Below, piece after piece: positions 25,443 through 38,588 of a stretch of 64,000 bases of DNA. A program made the translations under genes and the position numbers. The notes under the pieces are model-generated. The model had not been told where the DNA came from. It saw nothing but the letters and a program-made list of their open reading frames with translations, and ran no database searches. Within the stretch, counting starts at the first letter, position 1, and every line of letters begins with the position of its first letter. The stretch is from NCBI RefSeq assembly GCF_036884655.1, contig NC_088330.1, positions 35,588,001 to 35,652,000 on the forward strand. The letters run 5' to 3'. The stretch comes from Musa acuminata AAA Group (Eukaryota; Streptophyta; Magnoliopsida; Zingiberales; Musaceae).

Positions 25443-26953
25443 ATGTGGAGAGGTTGAATCCTTGTTCCAAGAACCAGAAGGTTTAACATAGGAATGCAAG
25501 AGTTCTAACTGGTTGTGCACCTGCAACTCACTCTGATGCCACATGCAGGCGTTCCTGGCAGCTTGGGATGCAGCTTGCAAGTCATCTGGTAAGGTGAAGA
25601 TTTTGGTGCCCAGCGGCACATACCTGCTCAATCCTGTTAAGTTCAGCGGCCCCTGTCGAGATGTCCAGACCTTGGAGTTCATGTTGCAGGCAAGACCTCT
25701 TTGATCTTTAAAGGCTTCATGTAATCTTACAAGCGTTGGAGTCAGTATGCCAATGTCTTCTCGTGATCAGAGACAGACATTTTGCAGGGCACGTTGAAGG
25801 CAACGACGGACTTGAACAAGTTCGGGGACGGCGAGGGCTGGGTGCAGTTTGGACGTGTCGACGGGCTGACCGTGACTGGTGGCGGGACCTTCGACGGCCA
25901 GGGCGCCGTCACCTGGCCCTACAACAAGTGTCCCAAGGAGAAGAACTGCAAAGTCCTACCAACCGTAATCGATCCATCTCTTTGGCCGTGCATATTATCC
26001 CCATCTATACTAGCCGATGTGCGTTCTCAGCTTTCTTCCTGGTGTTCATGGCGTGTGCGCAGTCGGTGAAGTTCGTGAACACCAACAACACGATCGTGAA
26101 GGACATCACCTCGCTCAACAGCAAGTTCTTCCACATGGCGCTGCTGGGCTGCCACAACTTCAAGGGGAGCGGCATCACCATCACCGCCCCGGCCACCAGC
26201 CCCAACACCGACGGCATCCACATGGAGGGCAACTCGGGGGTGACCATCGCCAGCTCCAAGATCAGGACCGGAGACGACTGCGTCTCGATCGGCCACGGCA
26301 ACTCCTTCGTCACCATCTCCGGCATCACCTGCGGCCCTGGCCGTGGCATCAGGTCAGGCATCTGCATCGGTACAAACGCATCTCAGCCGTATATTTTCTC
26401 ATATGCCGTCATCACAGTGTCGGAAGCCTGGGGAGGTACAAGGACGAAGAGGATGTACAGAACATCGTGGTGAAGGACAGCAAGCTCATCGGGACGATGA
26501 ACGGAGTGCGCGTGAAGACCTGGGCCAACTCGCCGGTCAAAACGAGCGCCATCAACATGACCTTTGAGAACCTGGTGATGAGGAACGTCGGCAATCCCAT
26601 CGTCATCGACCAGACCTACTGCCCCTACGACAAGTGCGACAACTCGGTGAGCGATGAAGCGACACTCTTCGTACTCGTATTCTTATCGTGGTCCTGCTGT
26701 GGATGGAAGAGATTTCTTATGCATGCAGGCGTGGTCCAAGGTGAAGCTTAGCGACATCCACTTCAGGAACATAAAGGGGACGACGACGTCACCGGTGGCG
26801 GTGACGTTGAAGTGCAGCAAGGGGATGCCTTGCGAGAAGCTCAGCCTCCACGACGTCAACCTCCAACACGCCGGTCCCGGGAACATATCCTCCGCCTGTC
26901 TCAACGTCAAGGCAGAGTACAGTGGCACAAACAACCCCCCACCGTGCGAGTAA
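25229..26953 (+). CDS. Glycoside hydrolase family 28 polygalacturonase (exo-type), motif III His replaced
   Basis: Six exons (25229-25381, 25549-25689, 25788-25964, 26063-26352, 26418-26646, 26729-26953) give 404 aa, a normal family length. The start is followed by a hydrophobic leucine-rich segment, a likely signal peptide for secretion to the cell wall. The mature part opens FDVKDFGAKANG. GH28 motif I is present as SPNTDGIH and motif II as TGDDCVSIG. Motif III, normally CGPGHGIS, reads CGPGRGIS across the exon 4/5 junction, and motif IV reads RVKTW rather than RIK. Family role: hydrolysis of pectic galacturonan, in pollen or fruit/cell separation. The His change may lower or abolish activity (inference). 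Intron 2 uses a GC donor (CAG|GCAAGA). Exons are much more GC-rich than the flanks. Confidence 0.93.
25411..25437. repeat. (CT)n microsatellite in polygalacturonase intron 1
   Basis: A pure CT run of about 27 bp, 30 bp after the exon 1 donor. Confidence 0.95.
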
Positions 26954-27212
26954 TACATATAGCATGAATAACTAATTTACTAGGCATATACAAGTGTTTT
27001 GGCATCCATCTAGCCAACAAAGTGAGGCAGGGCTACAAGACGGGATGATATGATTGTAAGACTTAAGAACTTATGTGTTCCTGTATGGGATGAGATGAAG
27101 TGATGGCTCTTTGATGTCGCCCTTCACCTACTGTATTGATGAAATTGTTCAGATATATATTACTCATTGCGATACCGCAATATTTTCTCCTCAACAATGT
27201 TGTGCTTTGACC

Positions 27213-27366
27213 TATAAGCCTGTCGATGCAGTTTGTGTGACATAACTTTCCTCAACATCATCGTGCTATGATAACAATAATAATAATTATAAGCCTGTCG
27301 ATGCAGTTTGTGTGACATAACTTTCCTCAACATCATCGTGCTATGATAACAATAATAATAATTATA
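27213..27366. repeat. Exact 75-bp tandem duplication downstream of the polygalacturonase
   Basis: The unit starting TATAAGCCTGTCGATGCAG at 27213 is repeated without visible change from 27288, both copies ending in ATAACAATAATAATAAT. The absence of divergence suggests a recent event. It lies about 260 bp past the stop codon, near the likely 3' end of the transcript. Confidence 0.95.
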
Positions 27367-27648
27367 ATGGACGGTTCATGTGTGATCGCTTAAGTTCTTG
27401 CAAGCAAAATTGATGTCCTCCAATTCCAAATGAAGCTAAAAAGATCCGAGTTGCTCAGGATCCATCCATCAAATTAGTGGTTCTTATGAATGATAAAACA
27501 AAAAGAATTAACCAAGATAACGGAAGTACTCCTCCCTAAACATCATGTTGGCTCGTATTATAAGTTTCTCTGGCATTATGCCACTTATTGGAAAACAAAA
27601 GCAAATAAACAGGAATTAATCTCAAAACAACTGGGGGTGCAGTGAAAC

Positions 27649-30600
27649 TCACGTAGCCTTCGTACAGTAAGTTCGAAGCCAATCCATGGTGACGCTCTTT
27701 GGTCTCTCGAGTGGTAAACCAAGTGCTCGGTCCCATATGAGCTGCATCAATAACACCCACTCTGAAGATTTGAAGAAAACAAAGATAAGTTTGAAATCAT
27801 GTGTTGAAGGAAATGTATTTGGACCTGGGAGCCTATCCCGATGCTTCTTGAGACTCCAAATAGAACAGTGAAATACCTGCAAATATTAAATATGACAGAA
27901 CTTAGGATAGCTGTAGCTGACTCAATAACAATTGAATTGCCACTATGGACTTCATGGTTGAAAGGTAAAGCAGTTGGCTGATGTCCCCAAACAGGTTAAT
28001 AGACTAGGTACTATGGGGTCAGCGATCAGCTTATAAACAAAAACAGGCAGTCCAACAGGCAATCCGTTACCTAAGCAGTGTCAATGTCTGCAGCCATACA
28101 GTATATGTAAGAAAGCTTTATTTCCGTGACTCAAACCTTTTACTTGTGTCAAGAAAAAAAAAACAGAAATAGGTGGGCAAGGTTCGCACTCAATAAGCTT
28201 AAAAGATTAAGAGAAAAAGAGAAACTTGCAACTAAATTTTCTTATCCTACATAATGTCATGTCAAATTCCATAATTCTATCCAACCAGGGTGGCAGAAAG
28301 GTTAAAAAGGTGGTCTAGTGCAACTGAATTCTTGCTCACCAAGGTAACAAAGAGGTGACCTTAACATGGCATCAAGGCTCTCACTATGCTTGGTAGAAAG
28401 ACTACAAACTAAAACACTGCATCATCATGTCTTGACCAGAGTGTTCAAAACTTTTACCAGGAAAACAAGTACAAGTACCTCGTTAATGTATTGAAAACAA
28501 CTTACCTTGCTTCAGATAATCCAAAATACTTCAGCAGAACTCCACTATGAGCATCAACATTGGGCCATGGGTTTTTGACCTGCAACAATACCAGCTTACA
28601 AGATTACTCTAAAATAATGGTAAGACAATATTACGAGTGTTGAAGCACACAAGAACTTGCACTAGAATTTCCTGGACAAGAAAATATCATGTCTGGTTAT
28701 TGTTCGGCACAACATTAGCTTTTTGACTGTATATATTAGACCAAATAACCAAATTGGTTATCCACTGAATCTTTTTCCCTGACAAAATATTGCCAATCAA
28801 ATTGATTAATAAGGGGTCTGGCAATGCTACCTTGCCTAGCTCAGTAAGTATAGGAGGAACGACTTCATACAACTTCGAGACCTGCACAAAAAAAAAAGAC
28901 AAACAAAAGCATTGTTCAATCTGGTTCCCAACTCCAAGTGAATAGAGACAAACCAACAATCAGAACAGGTATTGTGGAATTAACCAGCTTGAAAAATGGA
29001 TCATCAGGCAAGTGCTTTAATGCAAATTCCCTTTGGCATGTATATCTTGGATCTGTCTTCCGTAGAACTCCATGCCCATAACCAGGGACAACCTGTAGCC
29101 ACAGAAATTGCAATTAAAATGACAACATATGATGCATAAAGTAAATACGACGTCCATGACATGAAAAAAAAACTGTTAGCTCTGTACTGAGCATATATTG
29201 CTAACAGAAGAAAATAGAATAAAAGTTTTTTCTGGCTACAACTTTATCAACTCAAATGGCAACAATTAGAATCAAAAGTACGGAAGACTTGATCTTCAAG
29301 TTTAGTGGCAATTGGGGAATTTCAAATTTGAAATCAATTATTTTACCTTTTGCAATAATTGGACTTTGAGCATTCATCACATCAACAGAAGACTAAAATA
29401 CAACTCCAATTATATGCAAGAATAAACAACATGATAAGGAACTACGTACCTTGCCACTTTTTAATGTTTTCCAAACATAGTCCTTCAACTGATCAGTTGT
29501 AATGTCCTCTCCACATTCTTTGACAAGTGATTCTATCCACAGAAGAACTTCCTGAGACAGTAGAAAACAAATTAATTCACAAACTTTAGAACTAATGATA
29601 GATAGCATCTAACCATCTTGATAATTTTTTTAGATGGCATAAAGAACAGTCATGGCCTTATAGAATAAGTAGAACTAGGAGCAAAAAAGTAAGTTGGCAG
29701 TCCAAAAAGTATTTTGGGCAAACTGGTAAAGATTGTTGAAAAATCATAAGCTACTGCCTTCACATTATCTTTCAACAGCTAGTTAGTTGAAAACCAACAC
29801 TATGGTACCAAGATATTCCGGAATATGTCACAGCCTAAGAGGTGATGCATAACATGGAGAAAAGTGCCACCAAACAAGTCATACCTGATTAGCTAAGCCA
29901 TGAAGTGGTCCAGCTAAACCATTCAGTGCAGCTGCAAACGAAAGGTAAGGATCTGAAAGAGCACTGCCGACCTGAATATTGTGTAAATGATTCGTAGGTA
30001 AAAGTTTTGTAGATACAACAGATAACAAGCTCTACATTTATCTTCAATAATAGAATACTTGGGACTAAAATATTTAAATCAAACAAAAAATAAGATGCAA
30101 GTGAGAAGACCAATAGATTATAATATCTCATTTACCAGATGAGCAGTATGTGCACTAACATTTCCACCTTCATGATCGCTGCAAAATTATATGCCTCAAA
30201 ATGTCAGATATGGACCTATACCCCCAATATAATAACAAACTTGGGCAAGGATAATGGATTGATCACCTGTGTATAGTTACATACAGTCTCATCAACTCAA
30301 GCATTTTGGGATCATCAAACCCAAGCATGTGAGAAAAATTTGCTGCATAATCCAAAGAACTATCGGCAGGTATGATTTGACCATCCTTGTAAATTCTGAA
30401 TGATGCAGAAAAACAACTCCATCAATTTCTAAACATGAATCTCTGGCGCTGACAATTTATAAACAATAATGAACAAAGACATGTATGCCATATAGAAGAA
30501 CTAAAATTGATTTCTTTACACATAACAAGATACTAAAAGAAGTTTTGTGTGTTCAGGAAACTAATAAAGAGCAAGTCAATTTGGTGAACAGTTGACATAA

Positions 30601-33600
30601 TCAGGCAGCTCGCCAAAGAACCAGCTAAAATGAAATTATATCTGTGTAAATGAACAAAATTATATATCACTGTTAAGCTTCATCTTCAGTAATGAGAGAC
30701 TACCAGGCAATAAGAACTGTATTAAATAAAACGTAGTTCAAAACTTTTTGCTGGTAAAGAGATACTCTACAAGACTGGAAGACTAGGTATTAAGTCATCA
30801 AGTAGAAATACAATCTGGGAAGTTGCAGAAACTTACCTCTGGTAGACATAGGAAGCCACTGTTGGAAGCCGAGCAATCAAATTCATAGAATCTTCATATG
30901 TTGGCTCCCAAAACCTATCAAGAATAGTAACTCTTATGTGCTCCTATATATCAATCAATTGTAAATAAATGTCGTGAGCACTTACTTTGTTTTCGGCATC
31001 CCTTTCTCATATGCCTTTTGAAATTCACTTTCAACCTGTGATGGTATAGTAAATTCTGTCTTAAAAGGCATTATAATAAACCTCAAATGTATTATCCTTT
31101 CTTTTTGATGAACTGAGAGATTTTACCCTTTTTACAATCTTAAATTCTTGAATCATGGGAAGATGCTAATTTTGTTACTACCTTAAAGATATACCAATTG
31201 AAAGATCACCTTTAGGAAGATCTTTTTTAATAATTAAAACTCAAGGAGAGAAAAAAACTCCAACTAGCTTTTTCTACCAAAAATGGAATTAATTAGTGAA
31301 AAATTAATCTAAATCTGTGACTTGTGAGCATGGCAGCTAGGAGGTCAGCTAGGTATCCTGAGACCGAACTACTCCCACAAGACCAGACATGATATTACAA
31401 ATTAAAGTGAAATTGAATTAGAATATAAGATATTGGGGATGCATAAATACCGCTATGTGAAACTATATATGACTTCAACCGTATCATATGCATTCTTTCT
31501 AATAATTCATAGCCAAGATAGTCTAACACTTCTTTTCTTTCTTCTACTATACCAAAAAATGCATCTTTAAAATCTGGCATTCATTTAAATGGCCTTTTCA
31601 CAATATAATGCAAAAGTTATAAATTCCAGAGTGCAGATTAAATATATCTTGTGAATTTAGCCCAACCTAGTGCTAAAAATGGTCAGCTAATTACCTGAAG
31701 TGCCATAACTCCACTAGCGAACTGTGTCATTGGATGAGCTGTGACAGGGAGAGCATCAATTGCTCTAAAAACATGTTCTGCAGCCAAGTTTCCACACAAA
31801 ATTCAGAAAAAAATCTGAAAGAAGAAAAGTTCAACTACTCATATGTGTTGACACATGGCTTAATAGAGTAATAGATCCATGTGTTGGCCTAACAAAGTAT
31901 TAGGTCCATGTGTCCTAAAAGATGTCATTGGCATACATATTAGATTATTCTAAGAATATCTGTTGGTTACGGCAGTCAATTGTCAGTATTATTGCTACTT
32001 TGGAAGACAGAACAAGCACAATGAGACTTACAGTGTAAACTATGGTAGGAAACCAAACTTTGAAATTTATACGGTGACCTTTCATTCCACAGTACTTGTA
32101 TGTAAGACAACCCTCTCATAAATTATTCATGTGATAAATTAAAGGGTCTTAATTCTTCACAACTATGAAACAGCATAGCTATATGTATGTCAGGTAATCT
32201 CTATGTTGTATACAAATATTACAATAGTGATATCCTAGACTAGCCTTGGACTGATGTACCAAATAACTTGTGAAGCAAGAAAGAATAATCTACCTATTAT
32301 TCAGGGATTCTTAATCTACAAGGTTCACCTGAGGCACACAAGCTATACATGTATTCAAGCACATTGATGAGCCTTAAAATTCCTAACATATCTATGATTA
32401 TGAACACAAGTGACCAGTCAATGTCTTTGAAATATAAAAGAATACTGGAAGAATGTAATTACTACCAAAATATTAGCTGCAATAATCTCGTTAACCATGA
32501 AAAACCCGAAAAATATATAGTCAATAAGGGAACCTGGAACTTTTGCACGGCTCTGTAATTCTGCAGACAGCCCATCGACTTGCTCTTTGTTAGGCACCTA
32601 GGGTAAAGAAAAAGTAGTATAGCCTGAGGTATGGAAAAAGATTATGCTTTTAACCAAACTAACTAAAGGCAAAGACAAGACACTTTATGTAGAATACACA
32701 TCATAGAGATAGAAAAGCATAGAAGAGAAAACTGATAGCAGGAGAACCACAAAGTGTTCAGGAAGGCATGAAATCATATTGGTGACTATGTTTTCAGTTG
32801 AGTAGGATTAGTGACCACCAGGCATGCAGGTTTCACCAATGAGGAAACTGTGGCACCCTAAGAACTAGACTCCCAGCAAATGTCTAAAAAACTATGAACT
32901 AGTAACCAAATGACCTTTGGCATATACAGAAGACCTAATTTTAGAAACCATAGCCACAGCAGTCTTGTGTATATTAGCACTCTTCTAGCATTGCTAGTTA
33001 AACCACTAGCAAAGAAACTTCCTTTATCAGTCTATTAAGAATCTCATATCTACTCATATACGGTCTCCTATTTAAGGAACCAAAATTTACAATAATGAGC
33101 ACTTTCCAGAGAACCAAGGAGACAAGGAGTCAGTACTAATGCAATGATAAACAAATTCGGGGATCACCTTTCCGGTCAAAAGAAGCCATAGAAGACCCTC
33201 AGGCAATGGCTCCCCACCGGGGCTTGCAGCAGGCAATAGCTTTTGACATTCAGGAATAGAAAGCCCTCTGAATCTTATCCCCTGAAAAATAATCAGCATT
33301 TCTATCATATTACCAAATCTTGGAACAAATAATAAATTTAAGGAAAAAAATCATGTGCTTAAAAGCAGAATTCTTAAGTAAACTGTCTGTACATAAAGGG
33401 GGATTATGGAAATTATAAGTTCTCAGCACAAATATTTATATTCAGAGGAAATGCACCTCATCAGGATCAAGTAATGAAGTTTCCCACAGCAAACCTGTCA
33501 TTCCCCTCATCCCACTGATGACCTGCTCACATGCAAGTTACTAGTGAAATGGCAACTACTCACATGTATCTTAAACTGCTATGTGATCAAATACATATAC

Positions 33601-36600
33601 CATGTCTACAGTGATATTTCCAAGTTGAACTTTTCCATGTTCTGCTTTCAGTTTCTTCAAGCATTCCTGAAAGAAAAAAATAGTATTGCTAGCAAAGCAT
33701 AAGAAACAATCTCTTTCACAATTTCATTACTTCTACCTAATGGAAGTTTCACATTAATGCAAACTAGTTCTAAGGCATTCAAATAATTAATGCATCCCAA
33801 AAAATGCCCTTTAATGCTTGTCAATTGTCTGTTGAATATAGGTAGAAGAACAAGCCCATACAAATTGTTAGCTCCTTCCTTTGCCTCAGCATTCACATAC
33901 CATGATTCAAGTCAACAGTTGCATAAATAAGAATAAAATCCAGTAGAAAACCTAACGATATGAACCAATGAACAAATTCACACCCATGCAAATATGGATC
34001 AATGGAAAAGATGATATGTTTTCCAAGCAAATTGTCACGTAAAACAAAGCTTAATCAATATCCTATACTCTCTTTGTAATTACATAATTATTACAGAAAG
34101 AATACTTCGTAGAATACTTGAGAGATAAGATATGAATGACAGAGAGATACACAATGAATGAAGAAAAGTTTATCAGATATGTTTGTTGAATTTTACAATA
34201 GCAACACAGTGGTCAGTTGCAAGCAACAAAAAACTTGCCATATAAATATCATAAAAATCCACAACAAGCTAAAGCTTCAGTTGTCAAAATTTTCATGTTA
34301 TAAACATCAAACAAATTGTTTTCAGCAGCTTTAGCTGTTTAAACTTTTATGTCAGACATTAAAATATGTTTCAAATTAAGTGCTAATAGTTGTTTTAAAC
34401 ATCAAAACAATAATAAGCCAAGACTCAGAAAAAATCATTAAGTACTAAATTTTAACGTGGACTATCAAGTCAACACCATATGCTCCTCCAGCAATTATGA
34501 CTGGAAACCATGATTCCAAAATGAGGATTGAACTACTTCAGAAAAAGAAAAAAAAAAAACAATACCTGTTGCTCTGGAATCATATCCTTCAATTGAGCAT
34601 GAAGATCCTGCAATGCGAAATGGAACATGCAGCAAACAGTTAAATAATAAAGGAAACAAACCAAAATTATGAATTTTAGCACAAAAAGGAAGAAGATAAA
34701 TACAGGCAAGCAATCTAACAAACTAGCTGTCGTGACAGAATCATGAGAATCGCTAGATTATGAAGAAATAAAGTAGAGATGATCAAGTAGATTATTCATT
34801 GATCCTATGATAATTGCCTTCCCCACCCAGCACTACTAAGATCAATGCCAAATCCCGAGATATGGCTTGACAACCCGACCCTTCGACGAAGGACCAGCAC
34901 AAGAAGGGCATGAACCTGATCACCATTGGACTGGCAAACCTTCAGTCAACGATGGCACATGTGGCAGGGAAGGGATTCTAGGCAAATTAGAGCGGTAGAT
35001 GAGGTGTTCTCCATGTTGTTACAGAAGTTATTAGCTAGTGACATGAAGGCCAGTGGCATAAAAGAAGCTATAACTAAAGAAGTAATGGGACAGACATGAT
35101 CTTGTCTCTCTTCTGCTTTCACCACTATTAGGTAACAGGAGGGGAGAGAGCTGACACAACATACATCCATTTCTTTCTTTGTATTAATAGCTTCTTTTCC
35201 ACCCCTTCCTCTATGTTATACACCAAGAAGCGTTATAACACCGTGCAAGCTGATAAAAATCATGACAAGCTGCCTCATTTTCAGTTTAATCCAATGAAGC
35301 CCGTTTCACATCACATGTACCACCCTCGAGTGGTGGTTGGTCAACCAAGCCCATCTCTTCTTCCCATGCTAATCAACTATCTCAGGATTGGAGTGTTCAA
35401 TCGTGATTCAAAATTTAATTCCAATATCCATAGAATCTGGTGGGGACGAGTCTGATCTACCCACTCCCTGAACAAAGAGTTAAAGATTCCTCACAAAAGG
35501 GTATCATTTTCGATGTGTTTACCTTGGGCCTCAATTTATTGGGATTGGAGCTAAAATTAATAGCCCAAAACAGTAGATATACGTGTCAATTCAGAAAAGA
35601 GAAGAACTTTTGGAGAAGCAAGCATGAACCTATGTTGGGGGAACACCTTTATAGTTGACAAAGATTAACTTCCAATTAGGAAGATTTAACCATTGGTCAT
35701 GACGTAATCAGTGGATCCACTCCAGACACTGGGGCAAAGTATGGCCCCGGACACCCACCTCGGAGGACAACCAGACACACCCACAATAGAAATCCATGTG
35801 TCATGAGAACTATTGTTCGTAATATAATTAGTCCAATGTAGCACCCACAAGTAAGCCCAATAAAGGTGGTTTTAGGTTGCCAACGATTTGAGTTTTTACT
35901 GAACAGTTCTCATGTTCCCATTTTCCAAGTCGAAGCAATTGACAGTGATAATCTTCGTAGACTTTGACTAGTAGTACAGTTTGTCTAATCTAGACGATTT
36001 TGGATTGCCAGATAGATAAGTACATTCAATCAAGAAGGTTTTGGATCACCACCAACCAGTGGTGGGGTACATAAGATAAAGGTGATTGCCAAATGATAGA
36101 TAATCCTGGGAAATGGTTCTCGAGTCATGCAGTTCAAAGAAATCGATATTGACAATTTTGTGTTATCGATGGCCAATAGTGCATTTCATTTGATCAGGGT
36201 GATTTTGGGTCCCCCAAAAATCAGTTATTCTAGAGATTTCAATCCAATTTTTGGCATGACTTGGAATCTTGTAAATGTATCTGATGAATAAATAAATAAG
36301 AGTTTGTATAAAAAAGAAAGGTATGTTAGACAATACAAGATAATCTGCTTAATGGTTTTCAACATTACACTTTTGGGGAATGTTGATCCCTCCCATTATC
36401 AACAGTTGGTAGTGGTAGCTTCAATGTCACTAAAGCTTACAACACTTGAAATAATCAAAGTGAGGAGAATTAAGCTGCCCCTTGAGTTGGATTAGGCCAA
36501 TAATAACAATTGCCATTCAAGATATCCTTATCTATTGAGGTCACAAACAATGAAATCCACTACCTCTACTAAATTACTTATGTATAACCATGCCTGTATA

Positions 36601-37290
36601 AAGGGATGTGAAGGCAGCCAAGGGATGCCTAGGCTCTCTTAGAGTCCCAGTTATTACTCGTTTAGCTTGATCATTTGTGAACATGACCATCAAAGGCAAC
36701 CATGCCATAGCGAACCCTCATGCCCCTGGGACTTGCAGCGCATGGTCCATGTCAACTCTCACTAACTAGTTCAGAGGACGACCAACCAAAAGAATTAAGC
36801 ATCTCCAGTTCAAATTTATATCTAATGGTGATTGCAAGAACCATATTTAGCCATAATGTGCAATGTCAGCGTCATACCAGTAATAAGCATGTCAGACTAA
36901 GTAGACATGAACACCAAATTTCCTTTTAGCAAATACAAGCTTTCTTATTCAGTCCACAGCACATGAAGTCTCATATCAGCAATCACCACTAGTCAAATAA
37001 ATCCAGTAGTGAAACAGAAAGAAGGACTCACAAGATCTGATGTGCTCTGGACTTGCAGCCATCGGATTGAACCCAACGATGTGGATTGGTGTGCCTGGAA
37101 ACAAAGGTCGCCCAAAGAATTATGACAAATAACAGAATGCAAACAGATTAACAACACAGGATAGACCATATAAGAAGTTCCGATTTCATTAAACTAGCAG
37201 TCAAGAAAAATATATTATATTCCCACGAGAATCACTTACCAGACGAGAGCGTAGCTTCGAAAGCGCCACTACACTCCGGAAGAACACCAT
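27649..37290 (-). CDS. CSY4: Citrate synthase, mitochondrial
   Basis: Nineteen coding exons sum to 1,416 nt (471 aa): 37290-37240, 37094-37032, 34607-34566, 33666-33601, 33522-33457, 33281-33168, 32597-32534, 31777-31695, 31035-30986, 30914-30837, 30395-30267, 30178-30136, 29971-29885, 29551-29450, 29092-28985, 28881-28831, 28579-28506, 27876-27825, 27741-27649. It condenses oxaloacetate with acetyl-CoA at the entry to the TCA cycle. The N-terminus [17 protein letters not shown] is an Arg-rich amphipathic mitochondrial presequence. Key segments are present: [20 protein letters not shown], the active-site His segment [27 protein letters not shown], and the catalytic Asp in [10 protein letters not shown]. 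The protein ends [11 protein letters not shown]... like other plant mitochondrial forms and lacks the extended peroxisomal-form N-terminus. A 5' UTR intron precedes the ATG. Confidence 0.97.
34608..37031. other. Long intron 2 of citrate synthase
   Basis: This 2.4-kb intron contains no exon with recognisable similarity. Parts (about 34,800-36,300) are less AT-rich than the other introns and look like an old insertion, but I could not find terminal repeats or a target duplication. Confidence 0.4.
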
Positions 37291-37305
37291 GGATCCAGAA
37301 ATCGC

Positions 37306-37509
37306 CTGCGATAAGCATCATATCAAGACAAAGAACAACAACAGAAATGAAAGTCAAGAAAGAAATCACATACAATAAAGATCTGAGTCCAGATGAAAGC
37401 AAACAATAAACAGAAATAGATCCGATTGAGTTAGGGTTTTGGTGAACAGAAGGGGTTAAAGATGACATGATCGATGAGAAAAACCAGCGCAAAGGGTAAG
37501 ACGAACTAC
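37306..37509 (-). other. 5' UTR intron of citrate synthase
   Basis: On the minus strand CTTCAG|GTAGTTC (donor, ending at 37510) pairs with TTATCGCAG|GCGAT (acceptor, resuming at 37305), 15 nt before the start codon. Leader introns are common in plant housekeeping genes. Predicted from splice signals only. Confidence 0.55.
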
Positions 37510-37989
37510 CTGAAGCGAGAGGATGGAAACTGGTAAAGGGCGACTCGAGAAAGCGGTGGCGGGCGGGTGGCGGAAGCCAAGAAAGAGGACTTTTAGATCA
37601 TATTTAGGGAGTGGCCAACTGTGTTTATTTATTTATTTATTTTTTTGCCACCCGTTTCTGCGTTTTACCCCTCTCCCTACTAATTATGATTGGAGACGGA
37701 AATGGGGCCCTTTATTACCCTTTTCCGAAATGGACTCTCCTTTTATACCCTCTTTTAAATAGAGACGTGCTTCATCTCCAGAATAATAGGAACGTCACCG
37801 CTTACTCGGACGGCTGAGGAAGATTTGACCCGATTAAAGATCGTACCGGACGGCTGAGAGGGATTTGACTCCACCTAAAGGTCGAGTCGTTGGAAGGAAC
37901 TTGTAGGCCGCGTGAACCAAACGCTGCACTGCAGACCGGACACCGTGCAAGAGGCAAATTTGGAAATGTACTCTTCTTTTCCCCTCGCA

Positions 37990-38333
37990 TAAACCACGCT
38001 GCGTGATCCAAAGGTCCCTCCAGCTCAATGTTCCTCGGGTTAGGGTCAGACTCATAATCACGAACGGCCAGCTTTGCACCGATCACCTGCAAGGGTTGCA
38101 TCCACGCTAATCTTTGCAGTGGCAGTGGCTGCAAAGCTAGCAGCAGCTGCATCCACACCAGCAGGGGGAGGCGGCTCAGATCGGCCTCCCAGTCTTTTTC
38201 CCATTGGGGGTGCCATTAGACCATCAATGGTGGATAGAATGGGCTTGCAGCCTTCGGATGTGTTGCACCTGTTGCATACACCGGTGTTGATGGTAGGTGC
38301 AGAAACACCATCATGAACGGCAGGAAGAACCAT
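37990..38333 (-). pseudogene. Broken CCCH zinc-finger/KH-domain RNA-binding protein gene
   Basis: The minus strand reads fragments of the plant CCCH/KH family (rice C3H14/C3H44-like). First comes the zinc-finger start NTGVCNRCNTSEGCK, then the linker MGKRLGGRSEPPPP, then the KH start AAASFAATATAKISVDATLAG, and in another frame the KH end GAKLAVRDYESDPNPRNIELEG. Compared with the family pattern, the second half of the finger (FGDKCHFAHGE region) and the KH GxxG loop with its flanks (about 19 codons) are gone. The second loss also shifts frame. After IELEG the frame is lost again. It starts at an ATG just downstream of a copy of the ARID 5' region. No introns are visible, so it could be a retrocopy. 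Confidence 0.8.
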
Positions 38334-38386
38334 TGGATTGCCGAGGTTGGTCGACGAAGAAATTTTCTTGCTAACCAGAAATTTCT

Positions 38387-38588
38387 TGCTAATAAATCAG
38401 AAAATCGTAAATTTGGACGACCAAATCACTGCGACATGGGCAAATAAATCAAGGGAACCGAAGAAACCTGATTCGGAGGAATCTGCGGCGACTCACGAAG
38501 AATGATGAGAGGAAAACCAGCGGCTCCGATCCTTGGAAGCAGCTCTAATGGCGTTTAGGGTTTCTTTCGCTCCAAAAACAAACCCTAG
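38387..38588 (-). repeat. Copy of the ARID gene 5' region
   Basis: The segment 38527-38588 matches 24126-24185, including GGCGTTTAGGGTTT and CGCTCCAAAAA. The segment 38387-38500 matches 22560-22692. Here the two blocks are about 30 bp apart, while at the ARID gene they are about 1.4 kb apart. Either the copy lost the middle (deletion, or splicing if an RNA intermediate was involved), or the ARID locus gained it. It lies directly upstream, in the same orientation, of the CCCH/KH pseudogene. Confidence 0.75.

Noticed and set aside
26281..26300. GHG in VSIGHGNS as the catalytic motif III of the polygalacturonase
   Set aside because: Its position, directly after GDDC, is where the family has SIGPGS. 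Motif III lies further on, before VGSLG, and there reads GRG.
25736..26473. Long continuous frame of 245 codons across polygalacturonase exons and introns
   Set aside because: It mixes exon 4 with intron sequence and a wrong frame of exon 3. The six-exon chain accounts for the full family protein.
36300..36500. Possible small gene in citrate synthase intron 2 (63 codons)
   Set aside because: No similarity, and the codon composition is that of the surrounding intron.
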